DNA of 64,000 nucleotides, from contig NZ_JBHTBR010000002.1 of the NCBI RefSeq assembly GCF_042665075.1, positions 124,001 to 188,000 on the forward strand, in the 5' to 3' direction. A program made the position numbers and the translations under genes. Positions 33,925 through 42,616 of this stretch are shown in pieces (position 1 is the first letter of the stretch; each line of letters opens with the position of its first letter). Below the pieces are notes generated by a model. It made no database searches, was not told where the DNA came from, and worked only from the letters and a program-made list of their open reading frames with translations. The DNA comes from Hirschia litorea. GTDB taxonomy: Bacteria > Pseudomonadota > Alphaproteobacteria > Caulobacterales > Hyphomonadaceae.

Positions 33925-33957
33925 AAAATGACTGCAATTTGTTATGTCATTTTTTGT
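33925..33957 (+). terminator. second terminator-like hairpin in the same gap
   Basis: An 8-bp stem AAAATGAC (33925-33932) with GTCATTTT (33946-33953) and a 13-nt loop is followed by TTG. Lying about 90 nt after the previous hairpin, it could end a short transcript made between the two. A 7-bp inverted repeat TAATCTG/CAGATTA follows at 33967-33988, just before the next gene. Confidence 0.4.
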
Positions 33958-34020
33958 ACTTAAGGTTAATCTGACGGGCAGCAGATTATGTGGCGTAAGT
34001 AGAGTTTGGGAGAATAATTC

Positions 34021-34338
34021 GTGATTTTGGCTTCTTTTACAGCATTATCGCTGACACTCGGCGTATTGGTCAGTGATTTAGAGCAGGGTGGAAATCAGCG
34101 TGACAACGCACTTCAATTGGTAAATGCAGAAGTGTCGGACATGTTAAATCCTGCGCAAAACAGATCAGAAATACCACCAATTTGGTTTGAATGCGTGGCG
34201 CAAGTTTTTGAGAGTGGTGTTTTAGAGCGCAAGTTAAAGCGTTTGGCACGTGATCAAGCTTTGCTGGATATTGAGGTAGGCGGCATTGTTCGACGTACAG
34301 TTACTGATCTGTGTGCTGATGAAATGTACGAAAATTAA
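34021..34338 (+). CDS. hypothetical small protein, 105 aa
   Basis: GTG start with a good GGGAG 9 nt upstream. The first 20 residues are hydrophobic (MILASFTALSLTLGVLVSDL), suggesting export or a membrane anchor. The remainder is helical, with IPPIWFECVAQVF and ERKLKRLARDQALLDIEVG, and contains two cysteines that might pair. I do not recognise the family. Single gene, with a terminator about 80 nt after the stop. Confidence 0.6.
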   Translation: MILASFTALSLTLGVLVSDLEQGGNQRDNALQLVNAEVSDMLNPAQNRSEIPPIWFECVAQVFESGVLERKLKRLARDQALLDIEVGGIVRRTVTDLCADEMYEN

Positions 34339-34418
34339 TTTCCAAAAAATTTAAAAAAATGGGAACTTTCCAGCTCGACTAACGTTAAGCTGAAATGGTT
34401 TGGATATCATGTATATCA

Positions 34419-34447
34419 AGCCGTAGGTTATCCTGCGGCTATTTTTT
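34419..34447 (+). terminator. rho-independent terminator
   Basis: A 9-bp stem AGCCGTAGG (34419-34427) with CCTGCGGCT (34432-34440), containing one T-G pair, and a 4-nt loop is followed by ATTTTTTC. It lies about 80 nt after the small gene at 34021-34338. Confidence 0.82.
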
Positions 34448-34460
34448 CGACCATTAAATA

Positions 34461-34485
34461 AATGTATATTGTGCGTATATACATT
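34461..34485. promoter_or_regulatory. operator-like inverted repeat upstream of the aldo/keto reductase gene
   Basis: Perfect 9-bp arms AATGTATAT (34461-34469) and ATATACATT (34477-34485) flank a 7-nt spacer, the geometry of a dimeric helix-turn-helix repressor site. It is about 185 bp before the reductase start. No regulator gene is adjacent, so the binding protein is unknown. Confidence 0.4.
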
Positions 34486-34668
34486 TTGTTGTGCTATGAG
34501 AAAAAGTGTGTATACTATGGAAATAATGCGCAGTTTTAGACCTCAGAAGGGTTCTAAAATCAGGCGTTACATCAATTGTGCAATGTGTAAATCATTGGAA
34601 TTGGTTCGTCGCGAGCTAAATCTAATAACCTCGTAAGGAAGTATATAATTTAATTAGGAGTGCAAAAT

Positions 34669-35502
34669 ATGTCACTCACAACAACACATTTTGGCATGGA
34701 ATTGCCACGCATAGGCCTAGGCACCCGCGGTCTATCCGGGATGACATGTAAGACTGAAGTTCAAAAAGCTTTGAGCTTAGGATACCGATATATTGAAACT
34801 GCTCAGATTTATAACAATGAGCGTCAAATCGGTGCTGCAATAAAAGAATCTAAAGTCCCGCGCGATGATTTATTTGTGTCCACAAAAGTGTGGATCGATG
34901 ACTACCGCTTGTATGACCTGTTATGGTCTGTACGGGAAAGTCTTGACCGTTTACGCTTGGATCATGTGGATCTTCTGATTCTGCATTGGCCGAATGAGAA
35001 ATACTCACTTCACCGTACAATGGATGCGATGAATGAGGCAAAAGAATTGGGACTGACACGCCATTTAGGTGTTGCTAACTTTACAGCTAGCCAGTTTCAA
35101 ACAGTTTCAGAATATTCTGAAAATCCAATTTTGTGCAATGAGATTGAATATCACCCCTTAATCAATCAAAGTCGTGTTATTGATGCGACGCATAAAACGG
35201 GGGCTGCTATTGTAGCCTATGGACCAACTGCAGATGGTGAAGCGCTAAATCACTACGAGATTTCTCGCATTGCGCTTGATCACGGAAAATCAAAAACGCA
35301 GATTATTATGCGTTGGATGATGCAGCAAGAAGGCATTATTGCTTTGCCACGCGCAACACGTCGTTCTTCATTGGAAGAGTGCATAGATGTCTTCGATTTT
35401 GAGCTGACATCTGAAGAAATGCAGACCATCGACAAATTGCGTTCTAACAATCGCAGACTGTTTGATCCTGCGTTTGCGCCGCACTGGGACGACGTTGCCT
35501 AG
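34669..35502 (+). CDS. aldo/keto reductase with a D-to-E change in the catalytic tetrad
   Basis: TIM-barrel NADPH-dependent oxidoreductase, 277 aa. In the family pattern DTAxxYxNE the sequence here reads ETAQIYNNE, so the usual Asp is Glu43, while Tyr48, Lys73 (STKVW) and His (LILHWP) are kept. GVANF and the C-terminal ALPRATRRSSLEE cofactor-binding segment are present. Specificity is unknown. ATG 34669 follows AGGAG at 34656-34660 with an 8-nt spacer. A GTG at 34660 in frame is unlikely. Confidence 0.9.
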   Translation: MSLTTTHFGMELPRIGLGTRGLSGMTCKTEVQKALSLGYRYIETAQIYNNERQIGAAIKESKVPRDDLFVSTKVWIDDYRLYDLLWSVRESLDRLRLDHVDLLILHWPNEKYSLHRTMDAMNEAKELGLTRHLGVANFTASQFQTVSEYSENPILCNEIEYHPLINQSRVIDATHKTGAAIVAYGPTADGEALNHYEISRIALDHGKSKTQIIMRWMMQQEGIIALPRATRRSSLEECIDVFDFELTSEEMQTIDKLRSNNRRLFDPAFAPHWDDVA

Positions 35503-35651
35503 TTGAAAATGAATCTTTTCGTCAATCGATGTGTATCTGAGTTAAGAAAACATCGGTTGACGGATTGAAAAATGGCTCATCATCGGGTCAAACAGGGTAT
35601 AAGGTGTTTTAAACATCTCCCTGATTCAAATTCAACAAACTGGCGAAGCGT

Positions 35652-37172
35652 ATGTCGGACCGTAAACCACTTATCATTTCTGGAGTAACTGGCGACTGGG
35701 AGGTCGTGATGGGGCTTGAAGTTCATGCCCAGATCACATCCAATTCCAAATTGTTCTCTGGCGCGTCCACCCATTTTGGTGCTGATCCCAATTGCAATGT
35801 GGCATTGGTTGATACGGCACTTCCAGGCATGCTGCCTGTCATCAATGAATTCTGCGTAGAGCAAGCCGTTCGGACCGGACTTGGCTTGAATGCACAGATT
35901 AATTTGTATTCGCGATTTGACCGCAAAAATTACTTTTATCCTGATTTGCCTCAAGGCTATCAAATCTCACAATTCCAATACCCAATTGTAGGTGAGGGTG
36001 AGATTGAGGTTGAGCTTGAGGATGGCTCAACAATTATGGTGGGTATTGAGCGCCTACACATGGAGCAAGATGCCGGTAAATCTATTCACGATCTAGATCC
36101 AAACTCAACTTATGTTGATTTGAACCGTTCTGGCGTTGCGCTGATGGAGATCGTATCTAAGCCGGATATTCGCTCACCAAAAGAAGCTGCTGCTTATGTG
36201 AAAAAATTGCGCTCTATCGTGGTGGCTCTTGGAACATGTAATGGTGTGATGGCTGAAGGTAATTTGCGTGCGGATGTGAATGTGTCCGTGTGTAAGGTGG
36301 GGCAATACGCCAAATTCCAAGAAACGGGAGATTTCTCTCACCTTGGAACACGTTGTGAAATAAAAAACGTCAACTCATTTCGTTTTATTGAGCAAGCAGC
36401 TGAATATGAGGCACGCCGCCAAGTAGAGATACTTGAAGATGGCGGTATGATTGATCAACAAACACGTTTGTTTGATGCTGAGACAGGAGTCACACGGTCT
36501 ATGCGCTCCAAGGAAGATGCGCATGATTACCGCTATTTTCCGGACCCTGATTTATTGCCGCTGCAGCTGACGCAAGAGTATGTCGATAAGATCAAGGCAA
36601 GCCTACCAGAGCTGCCGGATCAGAAAAAAGCGCGCTTTGTAAATGAGTATGGGTTGAAGCCATATGATGCTGGAGTCTTGTCTGCGGAATCTGATAAAGC
36701 AGCCTTCTTTGAAGAGGTGGCTAAGGGCCGTGATGCGAAGATGGCCGCAAATTGGGTAACGCAGGAATTGTTTGGATATCTGAACAAGTTTGACCTTGAG
36801 CTTGCTGATAGTCCCGTATCCGCGAAGCAATTGGGTGGCTTGATTGACTTGATTGCGAATGACACAATTTCAGGAAAAATCGCTAAAGATGTGTTCCAAA
36901 AATTGATCGAAGAAGACGATGCGGACCCTGCAGCTATTGTGGAACGTGATGGTTTGAAGCAGGTCACAGACACTGGCGCGATTGAGAAAGTTGTCGACGA
37001 GATTATTGCGGGTAACCCTGAACAAGTTGAACAAGTGAAAGCTCAGTTTGCAGAGGGCCACAAAAAGCCAAAAGCACTTGGCTGGTTTGTGGGGCAAGCA
37101 ATGAAACTGTCCGGCGGTAAGGCAAACCCTAAAGCTGTGAATGATATTCTTAAAGACAAGCTAGGTTTGTAG
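35652..37172 (+). CDS. gatB: GatB, Asp/Glu-tRNA amidotransferase subunit B
   Basis: tRNA-binding kinase/transamidase subunit of GatCAB. The N-terminal GatB domain has VMGLEVHAQI, DRKNYFYPDLPQGYQISQ and LHMEQDAGK. ALMEIVSKPDIRSPKEA and SVCKVGQ continue the signature. The C-terminal YqeY-like helical domain starts near 350. The length of 506 aa is normal. It is 2.3 kb from gatA, separated by unrelated genes, and is followed by a bidirectional terminator. Confidence 0.98.
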   Translation: MSDRKPLIISGVTGDWEVVMGLEVHAQITSNSKLFSGASTHFGADPNCNVALVDTALPGMLPVINEFCVEQAVRTGLGLNAQINLYSRFDRKNYFYPDLPQGYQISQFQYPIVGEGEIEVELEDGSTIMVGIERLHMEQDAGKSIHDLDPNSTYVDLNRSGVALMEIVSKPDIRSPKEAAAYVKKLRSIVVALGTCNGVMAEGNLRADVNVSVCKVGQYAKFQETGDFSHLGTRCEIKNVNSFRFIEQAAEYEARRQVEILEDGGMIDQQTRLFDAETGVTRSMRSKEDAHDYRYFPDPDLLPLQLTQEYVDKIKASLPELPDQKKARFVNEYGLKPYDAGVLSAESDKAAFFEEVAKGRDAKMAANWVTQELFGYLNKFDLELADSPVSAKQLGGLIDLIANDTISGKIAKDVFQKLIEEDDADPAAIVERDGLKQVTDTGAIEKVVDEIIAGNPEQVEQVKAQFAEGHKKPKALGWFVGQAMKLSGGKANPKAVNDILKDKLGL

Positions 37173-37185
37173 TTTCAAGGTTATG

Positions 37186-37225
37186 AAAAAAAAGGCGCCG
37201 GATGAAAGTCCGACGCCTTTTTTGT
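37186..37225. terminator. bidirectional terminator between gatB and the His-rich gene
   Basis: A stem of about 14 pairs with a single internal C-A mismatch (37188-37202 with 37209-37223) and a 6-nt loop is flanked by an A-run and a T-run. It serves gatB on plus and the convergent gene on minus. Confidence 0.85.
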
Positions 37226-37247
37226 ATTCAGAAGATACCGTTTCGTT

Positions 37248-37946
37248 TTACCAACCGCGGCCGTGGTGGTGGTGGCGTCCATTGTCATCATCAGAGATGA
37301 TCGCACCGACTACGAGGCCGATAATGGCTCCAGTTGCGACAGATGCGAGAATGGCATCCCCACGATCATTGTCACGAACCCAGTGATGTCCACGCGGTGG
37401 AGAATACAGGCCGTGGCGGTTGTAATTTGAAATAACGATGCTTGAGCCTGAACGACGGTAATTTCCACCTATGTGATAGCGCGCACCTGAGTGGTCGGCA
37501 CAATAAAGGTGCTGATTGCCTGTATGGTGGTGAGACCCAAAGCGTGAATTACTGTAATAACGTGAGTTATTGTAACGTGAGTTGTTATAGCCGTAATATC
37601 TGTCATTCCGGTGACGATTGTGCGACTGGATAATACGACGTTTTTCGCGATGGTGAAACGCATCCGGATTATAAGATCGGTTATAATGGGAATTATGGTG
37701 TGCGTTATAATTGCGGTCAGCCCGTTTCCATTGGTCATTGTAATGCGAATTATTGCGGTATCCACTGCTATAATCTCGACCATGTCTATAGTGTGTTGTG
37801 CGTGCCTTGTCGTCATAACCGCCTGCGAGTGTGTCGGAACGGGAATGATGCGCTGATTGAGCATTTGCGGTTAGAGCGGAGGGCATAAGAAAAGCGCTTA
37901 ACCCTATTGCGCTAACGACAGAGACTATCTTTTTAAACGAGGTCAT
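37248..37946 (-). CDS. His/Asn/Tyr/Arg-rich exported RcnB-like protein
   Basis: After a signal peptide (about 1-29, ending ANA-QS) comes a low-complexity region of about 110 residues rich in His, Asn, Tyr, Arg and Ser. It has repeated NNSRYNNSRYYSNSR-type units. The C-terminal LYSPPRGHHWVRDNDRGDAILASVATGAIIGLV resembles the RcnB (PF11776-type) periplasmic domain, with a glycine-rich helix, and ends with HHHHGRGW. It might bind Ni/Co/Cu-type metals through histidines, but this is inference. It is a single gene. The length of 232 aa is above the usual RcnB. Confidence 0.78.
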   Translation of the reverse strand: MTSFKKIVSVVSAIGLSAFLMPSALTANAQSAHHSRSDTLAGGYDDKARTTHYRHGRDYSSGYRNNSHYNDQWKRADRNYNAHHNSHYNRSYNPDAFHHREKRRIIQSHNRHRNDRYYGYNNSRYNNSRYYSNSRFGSHHHTGNQHLYCADHSGARYHIGGNYRRSGSSIVISNYNRHGLYSPPRGHHWVRDNDRGDAILASVATGAIIGLVVGAIISDDDNGRHHHHGRGW

Positions 37947-38156
37947 GAACAGGATCTCCTGCTATTTCTGAGAAAACGCCGAGAAGTCTATAGAAAAGCA
38001 GTTTTGCTTTTGGGCGTTATCGATGGCAAATGGTGCGTTAATAAGGATGAACTCAATCTGAACAGTAAGGTTCCATCTATATCACGATTTAGTGTATAGT
38101 ATGCAAGAATGAAGCCTAAATGGGCCGGTGTTGAAAATAGAAATTGGCCTAGTGCA

Positions 38157-38573
38157 ATGACAAATATAGAGTTTTTAGATGTTGAGCCCTTTATAGAAGA
38201 GAGCTTCATTCGCGCAGGTGGCCCTGGCGGGCAGAATGTCAATAAGGTCTCAACTGCGGTGCAATTACGGTTTGATCTGGCTGCATGTGATACGATTGAC
38301 GGCGCCACTAAATCTCGAATTTCACGCAAATTGGCGTCTAAACTGACCAAAGAAGGCGTTATTATAATCAAAGCGCAACAACATCGTACTCAGCAAATGA
38401 ACCGTGATGATGCACGAGAACGATTACTTGCAATGCTAAATGAAGCTGCGCACAAGCCAAAATTTCGTGTTGCATCTCGCCCCAGTCTTTCGGCAAAACG
38501 TAAGCGTACAGATACAAAAACGAAGCGCGGACAAGTCAAGAAACTGCGCGGGCGGGTAAACCCAACTGATTGA
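38157..38573 (+). CDS. arfB: ArfB, alternative ribosome-rescue hydrolase
   Basis: Releases stalled ribosomes by hydrolysing peptidyl-tRNA without a stop codon. The GGQ motif lies at residues 24-26 in AGGPGGQNVNKVST. The C-terminal tail is Lys/Arg-rich (SAKRKRTDTKTKRGQ), which enters the empty mRNA channel. The length of 138 aa matches ArfB and excludes full-length release factors. I chose ATG 38157, where homologues begin. The open frame extends to 38109 but is not conserved. It is tail to tail with the oxygenase gene. Confidence 0.93.
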   Translation: MTNIEFLDVEPFIEESFIRAGGPGGQNVNKVSTAVQLRFDLAACDTIDGATKSRISRKLASKLTKEGVIIIKAQQHRTQQMNRDDARERLLAMLNEAAHKPKFRVASRPSLSAKRKRTDTKTKRGQVKKLRGRVNPTD

Positions 38574-39527
38574 TTAAATGAGGTTTATTTCACGTAATCT
38601 TTGCAGCAAAAACTCGTGAGCAGTTATGCTTTCAGGGTAGAGGTCTGGGTTTTCTGGTGAAATGCACGTCTCTAAAGTTTTGATTTCAAAGTCTGGACGA
38701 AAGTGTGCGAAAAATGGCGTTGAATAGCGCGCAAATTTTGAACGTTCAGGTTTTGGGTTCACAACGCGGTGCAATGTGGACGGCAGGACATTGTTTGTAA
38801 GGCGCTCTAACATATCACCGATATTTACGACGATGCATCCCGGAGGGGGAGAAATTGGTAACCAGCGGCCATCGCGGTCTTTTAACTCTAGTCCGCCTTC
38901 TTCGGCACCTAATAACAGCGTAATCACATTGATATCGCCATGTTCAGCGGCGCGCACAGAGCCTTCTGGCGGGGGTGTATCTTGGGCTGGGTAGTGAAGA
39001 AGGCGCAAGATGGAGTTGCCGTCTTGCATAGGGTTTTTGAACCAATTTTCATCGAGTCCAAGATAAATTGCGATTGAAGAGAGGACGTCTGCACCTAATG
39101 CGTCGAGTGCCTGATACATGCCATATGTGGCTGTGTTCCAGTCCTGCACCTCGTTTGGTATGACATTGGGTGGCATGAGGTCTGCGTATGCATGACCTGT
39201 GGAGAGCGAGCGTCCGATATGCCAAAATTCTTTTAGGTCGATGTGTTGAGCATCTTTAGCTTTTTCTTGACCGAATGGGAAATATCCACGTTGGCCTTCT
39301 CGCGTATGCTTGTACTTCTGCTTGGTGTCGTTTGGCAAAGCGAAGAAAGCCTTTGTACGATCAAGCGCGGTGTCTAAGACTGTTTGATCTAATCCGTGGT
39401 CAGACAAAACGGCAAATCCGTAACGTTTGAAACTTTCTCCAAGAGAATTTGCGAACCCTTGAGGATCACTTGCACGTAGCGTCATAGAAACGGGTGCAAT
39501 TGCGGATACAACATCATCAAGGGACAT
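38574..39527 (-). CDS. isopenicillin N synthase-like 2OG-Fe(II) oxygenase
   Basis: Non-haem iron dioxygenase. The N-terminal DIOX_N segment (about 28-110) is followed by the catalytic fold with facial triad HGD in AAEHGDINVITLLL and a distal His in STLHRVVNP. The co-substrate-binding RxS is in RYSTPFF. The closest named relatives are IPNS and flavonol-type oxygenases, but bacterial members act on unknown substrates. ATG 39527 has GGAGAAAC directly upstream, better than 39602. At 317 aa it is normal. It shares no operon with the polymerase genes that follow. Confidence 0.9.
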   Translation of the reverse strand: MSLDDVVSAIAPVSMTLRASDPQGFANSLGESFKRYGFAVLSDHGLDQTVLDTALDRTKAFFALPNDTKQKYKHTREGQRGYFPFGQEKAKDAQHIDLKEFWHIGRSLSTGHAYADLMPPNVIPNEVQDWNTATYGMYQALDALGADVLSSIAIYLGLDENWFKNPMQDGNSILRLLHYPAQDTPPPEGSVRAAEHGDINVITLLLGAEEGGLELKDRDGRWLPISPPPGCIVVNIGDMLERLTNNVLPSTLHRVVNPKPERSKFARYSTPFFAHFRPDFEIKTLETCISPENPDLYPESITAHEFLLQRLREINLI

Positions 39528-39646
39528 CAAGTTTCTCCAAATAGGTTTGGGACCAATAAAAGGGGGAGTGGTGTTGAATACTATATTTGCGTTTTGGTAC
39601 ATAGCAAAAGTGAATAATGCTAAATTAGTCGGTTGGAGATCATTCT

Positions 39647-41005
39647 TTATCGACGTCTTGTTGTGCGGGGTTTTTGTGCCCAGCGTGGGGCTGATATTTT
39701 AGGAATATCGAGGTCGGGCGCTATTTTCCGGGCGATGCAAATATAGCTTAAAGCATAGAAAAAGAGCGCGGACGAAGAGGAGTTTTGAGTTAGTAGTAAA
39801 CTTTCTGAAAGCGAAAAAAGTACGAGCTGAAAGACAATCAAAAAAGGGAAAGGGCCGTGTTTTCCTGTGGCTAAGAAGGCACCTTTTATGAGTCCAAACA
39901 GGGTGAATACGACAACAAGCGCTAACCCTGTATACCCGAGCGATAAGCCAATCTCTAACCAGCTATTGTGTGCCGTGGGAACTTTCCAATCCAAGATCGT
40001 AACAATGTCAGCGGATGGACCGTCAGGATCTTTCCAGAAGACACCATATCCATACCCTGTAAATTTGTGCTGATTTATAAGATCAATCACCAGTATCCAG
40101 ATGTCTGTGCGTCCGGTGAAGGTGAGGTCTTTTCCGATAAGAGAAACGACAAATTCAGGCGCAATGGCGAGCACTGCATATCCAATACCGGCAATACTTA
40201 GACCTACCCAAATAGCTATGATTGCTAAAATGGGTGTACGGATCGCAATTTGGTAAAAGACCAATCCCAAATAGGGCACAATCATCGCAATGAGTGATGT
40301 TTTCGATGTTGAGCCTAAAACGAGTAGAAATGTAAGGCCAAGCCCTACCCACCAGATTTTCTTGATATCGCCATTGTCGTGTTTGCCATCATAAAACAGT
40401 AGGGCAAGGAAGAGGAGGTTTGCACGCGCCATCTCTCCGCCCATATGGTTTTTTTCGAGCATGAAACCACGCCAAGCACCCACATGCAGTTCCGAGTGAA
40501 TACCCCAAGAGGGAATGCCGACAATGACCAATAGATTGATGATCGCGATACATAGATAAGCGATTGCTATGATTTTTAGCGTATCTAAAAATGGTGCGCG
40601 TATGGCCAGATACATGCCGAAAAAGAAGGTGAAGCTAAGTGCAATTACACGTCTTTGAGTGATCTCAGGATTGATCGACCATGTGATGGATAGGAAAGTT
40701 AGAAGTATGAGTAATAATACTGGCCAAAACCGTATTATAGCGGCGAAAAATTGTTTGTATTTGACGGCCAGTAACCCCAGCAGGCAAAGGTAGGCGGGAA
40801 ACCAGGAGGCGCGAGCAACTGGCCCGGGGTCAACCTCCATCATTCCAGGGCTTTCAGTGCTGGGGCCGAGTAAAAGCGCAACCCAAAGACCTGAATAGGT
40901 AAGTGTGACGAAGAATACGAGAACGCGTTCAGTTAATTCTATCGGTGTGAGTTTGAGACCGATAGGCGGATGCCATTTAGAAATATAAGTGTCGTTTGAT
41001 AGCAC
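39647..41005 (-). CDS. O-antigen ligase/Wzy-like polysaccharide polymerase 1
   Basis: Integral inner-membrane protein with about 12 hydrophobic segments, 452 aa. It is of the O-antigen ligase (Wzy_C) superfamily. The large periplasmic loop follows near residues 270-330, with SLIGKDLTFTGRTDIW and GYGYGVFW, and TAHNSWLEIGLSLGYTG, which are hallmarks. It is clearly paralogous to the next gene, with conserved blocks EKNHMGGEMARANLLF and GSTSKTSL. In Caulobacter, HfsC and HfsI are two partly redundant holdfast polymerases, and these two genes are good counterparts (inference). It is 130 bp from its paralogue. Confidence 0.88.
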   Translation of the reverse strand: MLSNDTYISKWHPPIGLKLTPIELTERVLVFFVTLTYSGLWVALLLGPSTESPGMMEVDPGPVARASWFPAYLCLLGLLAVKYKQFFAAIIRFWPVLLLILLTFLSITWSINPEITQRRVIALSFTFFFGMYLAIRAPFLDTLKIIAIAYLCIAIINLLVIVGIPSWGIHSELHVGAWRGFMLEKNHMGGEMARANLLFLALLFYDGKHDNGDIKKIWWVGLGLTFLLVLGSTSKTSLIAMIVPYLGLVFYQIAIRTPILAIIAIWVGLSIAGIGYAVLAIAPEFVVSLIGKDLTFTGRTDIWILVIDLINQHKFTGYGYGVFWKDPDGPSADIVTILDWKVPTAHNSWLEIGLSLGYTGLALVVVFTLFGLIKGAFLATGKHGPFPFLIVFQLVLFSLSESLLLTQNSSSSALFFYALSYICIARKIAPDLDIPKISAPRWAQKPRTTRRR

Positions 41006-41134
41006 TCAACTTGCTCCAAATCCTAGCATCTTTACCCATTCCAAAACTGGAAAGGAGACACTCTTTAGGCGTTCGCAATATCTGACAAGGTATCTAGCTG
41101 AGTCCGAGGTTAAATTTCTCTGACTGAGCGTTAG

Positions 41135-42448
41135 TTATGCATGATAGTTTGCGGGTTTTGTGGAGAAGGCCCAGTCGGGAGCTGAGAGGGGTTGGTTTAT
41201 GTTTGGGTATGGAATTTTGTACCCAATCAGAATGTAGCTGATTAGAAAATAATAGAAGACATTCACATAGGAATTATACCCTAGAAGGACACTTTCTGAA
41301 AAGGTGACAGCTAGAATTTGAACCATCATAATTATCAGTATGGGGCCGTGCTGTCCCGTGGCGAGCCATGCGCTTTTCAGGAGGCACCAGAGCGTGATGG
41401 ATGCAAATATGGCAGCACCGATAAGGCCAGTATCCAATGCGATATCTAGCCATGAATTGTGGGCGTGGGCGACTTCAAAATCGAGCTCATATCTTATGTG
41501 ATCAGCAGGCCCGTTGGGGGCTTCCCAAAAGGCTGAATACCCATACCCAATCCATTTGTTGAGTTGTATCCAATGCAGTGATTGTTCCCAAATGCCTGTA
41601 CGTCCGGTGAATGTGAGGTCTCGACCTATAAGAGATACAAATTGTTCGGGGTGGTTTGTGATCATATATGTGGTGAGGGTGACGATGCTGATGAAAGCCC
41701 ATACCATTGCTATGGCATATAAAATTGAACGCTTTGAAATAGCGTACACTATCCACAATCCATAGGGCATTAAAGCTGATAAGAGTGCTGTTTTGGATGT
41801 TGAGCCAATGACGCAGATCATTGTGATGGCGAGACCGAGCATCCAGAGTTTGCGATTGCGCTGATCTAAAAAGAGAAGACAAAAGAAAAGCAGGTTGGCA
41901 CGTGCCATATTACCACCAAAGTGGTTTTTAGTTAGCATCCATCCTTTCCAAGCACCGATATGGATATCTTGATCGACTCCAAAGGATGGTACGGCAAAAA
42001 TCAAAGCTAGGGCTAGGAAGGTCATTATCAGCCATGCGCCGCCAAAAATGCGCAATGTGGAGAGGAGTGGGCCTCGAGTGGCGAGGTATAGCCCGAAAAA
42101 AAGCGTGAAGATGAGAGAGATCGTGGCCTTGATAGATACCTCTGGCATGATTGACCAACTTATCGAGGCGATGATCAATGCCAGCATTACTATAAGCGGA
42201 ATGATCTTGGGTAACTTTAGGAGAAGTGTTCTCCAACGAAAACATACCAAGAGTAATGTTACGAGGTAGACAAGATACCAAGACGCTTTTGCAAGGACAG
42301 AAAATTCATCGGTCAAGCCAGCATTGGGCATGACGAGAAACAGAATGAAGCCTGAATAGCCTAGTACACCAAACATTGTCAGGAGTTTCTCGCAGAAAAA
42401 CGCCTTTGGGTGCTCGAGCTGAAACTTGCGATCTGTCTCAAATAGCAT
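41135..42448 (-). CDS. O-antigen ligase/Wzy-like polysaccharide polymerase 2
   Basis: Second polymerase of the tandem pair, 437 aa and about 12 membrane segments. It keeps the diagnostic stretches TKNHFGGNMARANLLFF, GSTSKTAL, SLIGRDLTFTGRTGIW and AHAHNSWLDIALDTGL. It would join repeat units of the undecaprenyl-linked glycan on the periplasmic side. It is divergent from the GH5 gene, with a 168-bp spacer. Which of the pair matches HfsC and which HfsI cannot be said. Confidence 0.88.
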   Translation of the reverse strand: MLFETDRKFQLEHPKAFFCEKLLTMFGVLGYSGFILFLVMPNAGLTDEFSVLAKASWYLVYLVTLLLVCFRWRTLLLKLPKIIPLIVMLALIIASISWSIMPEVSIKATISLIFTLFFGLYLATRGPLLSTLRIFGGAWLIMTFLALALIFAVPSFGVDQDIHIGAWKGWMLTKNHFGGNMARANLLFFCLLFLDQRNRKLWMLGLAITMICVIGSTSKTALLSALMPYGLWIVYAISKRSILYAIAMVWAFISIVTLTTYMITNHPEQFVSLIGRDLTFTGRTGIWEQSLHWIQLNKWIGYGYSAFWEAPNGPADHIRYELDFEVAHAHNSWLDIALDTGLIGAAIFASITLWCLLKSAWLATGQHGPILIIMMVQILAVTFSESVLLGYNSYVNVFYYFLISYILIGYKIPYPNINQPLSAPDWAFSTKPANYHA

Positions 42449-42616
42449 CGCGTGGGGTGTCCAAAAAATAGATTAGGTGGTCGCAAACTAGGCGGTTAGG
42501 GGGTGTGTTTCAATGAGAAATAGACGATAAAGAAATTATTATCGGGTCTATATGGGTGGAATTCCACCTGTAGGGGAAGTGGCTGAAAGTAAATCCCTTT
42601 TTGTGGAGCGTGTGAG

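Larger units (their letters stand above)
34339..34659 (+). other. 321-bp gap with a terminator and an operator-like palindrome
   Basis: No gene is seen. A terminator hairpin at 34419-34447 ends the upstream transcript. A perfect 9-bp inverted repeat at 34461-34485 and a second TGTATAC-type element near 34508 suggest a regulated promoter for the aldo/keto reductase gene downstream. No RNA gene was recognised. Confidence 0.5.

Noticed and set aside
37469..37864. 131-aa open frame on minus inside the His-rich gene
   Set aside because: An out-of-frame product of the low-complexity repeat; the other frame has the signal peptide and the RcnB-like end.
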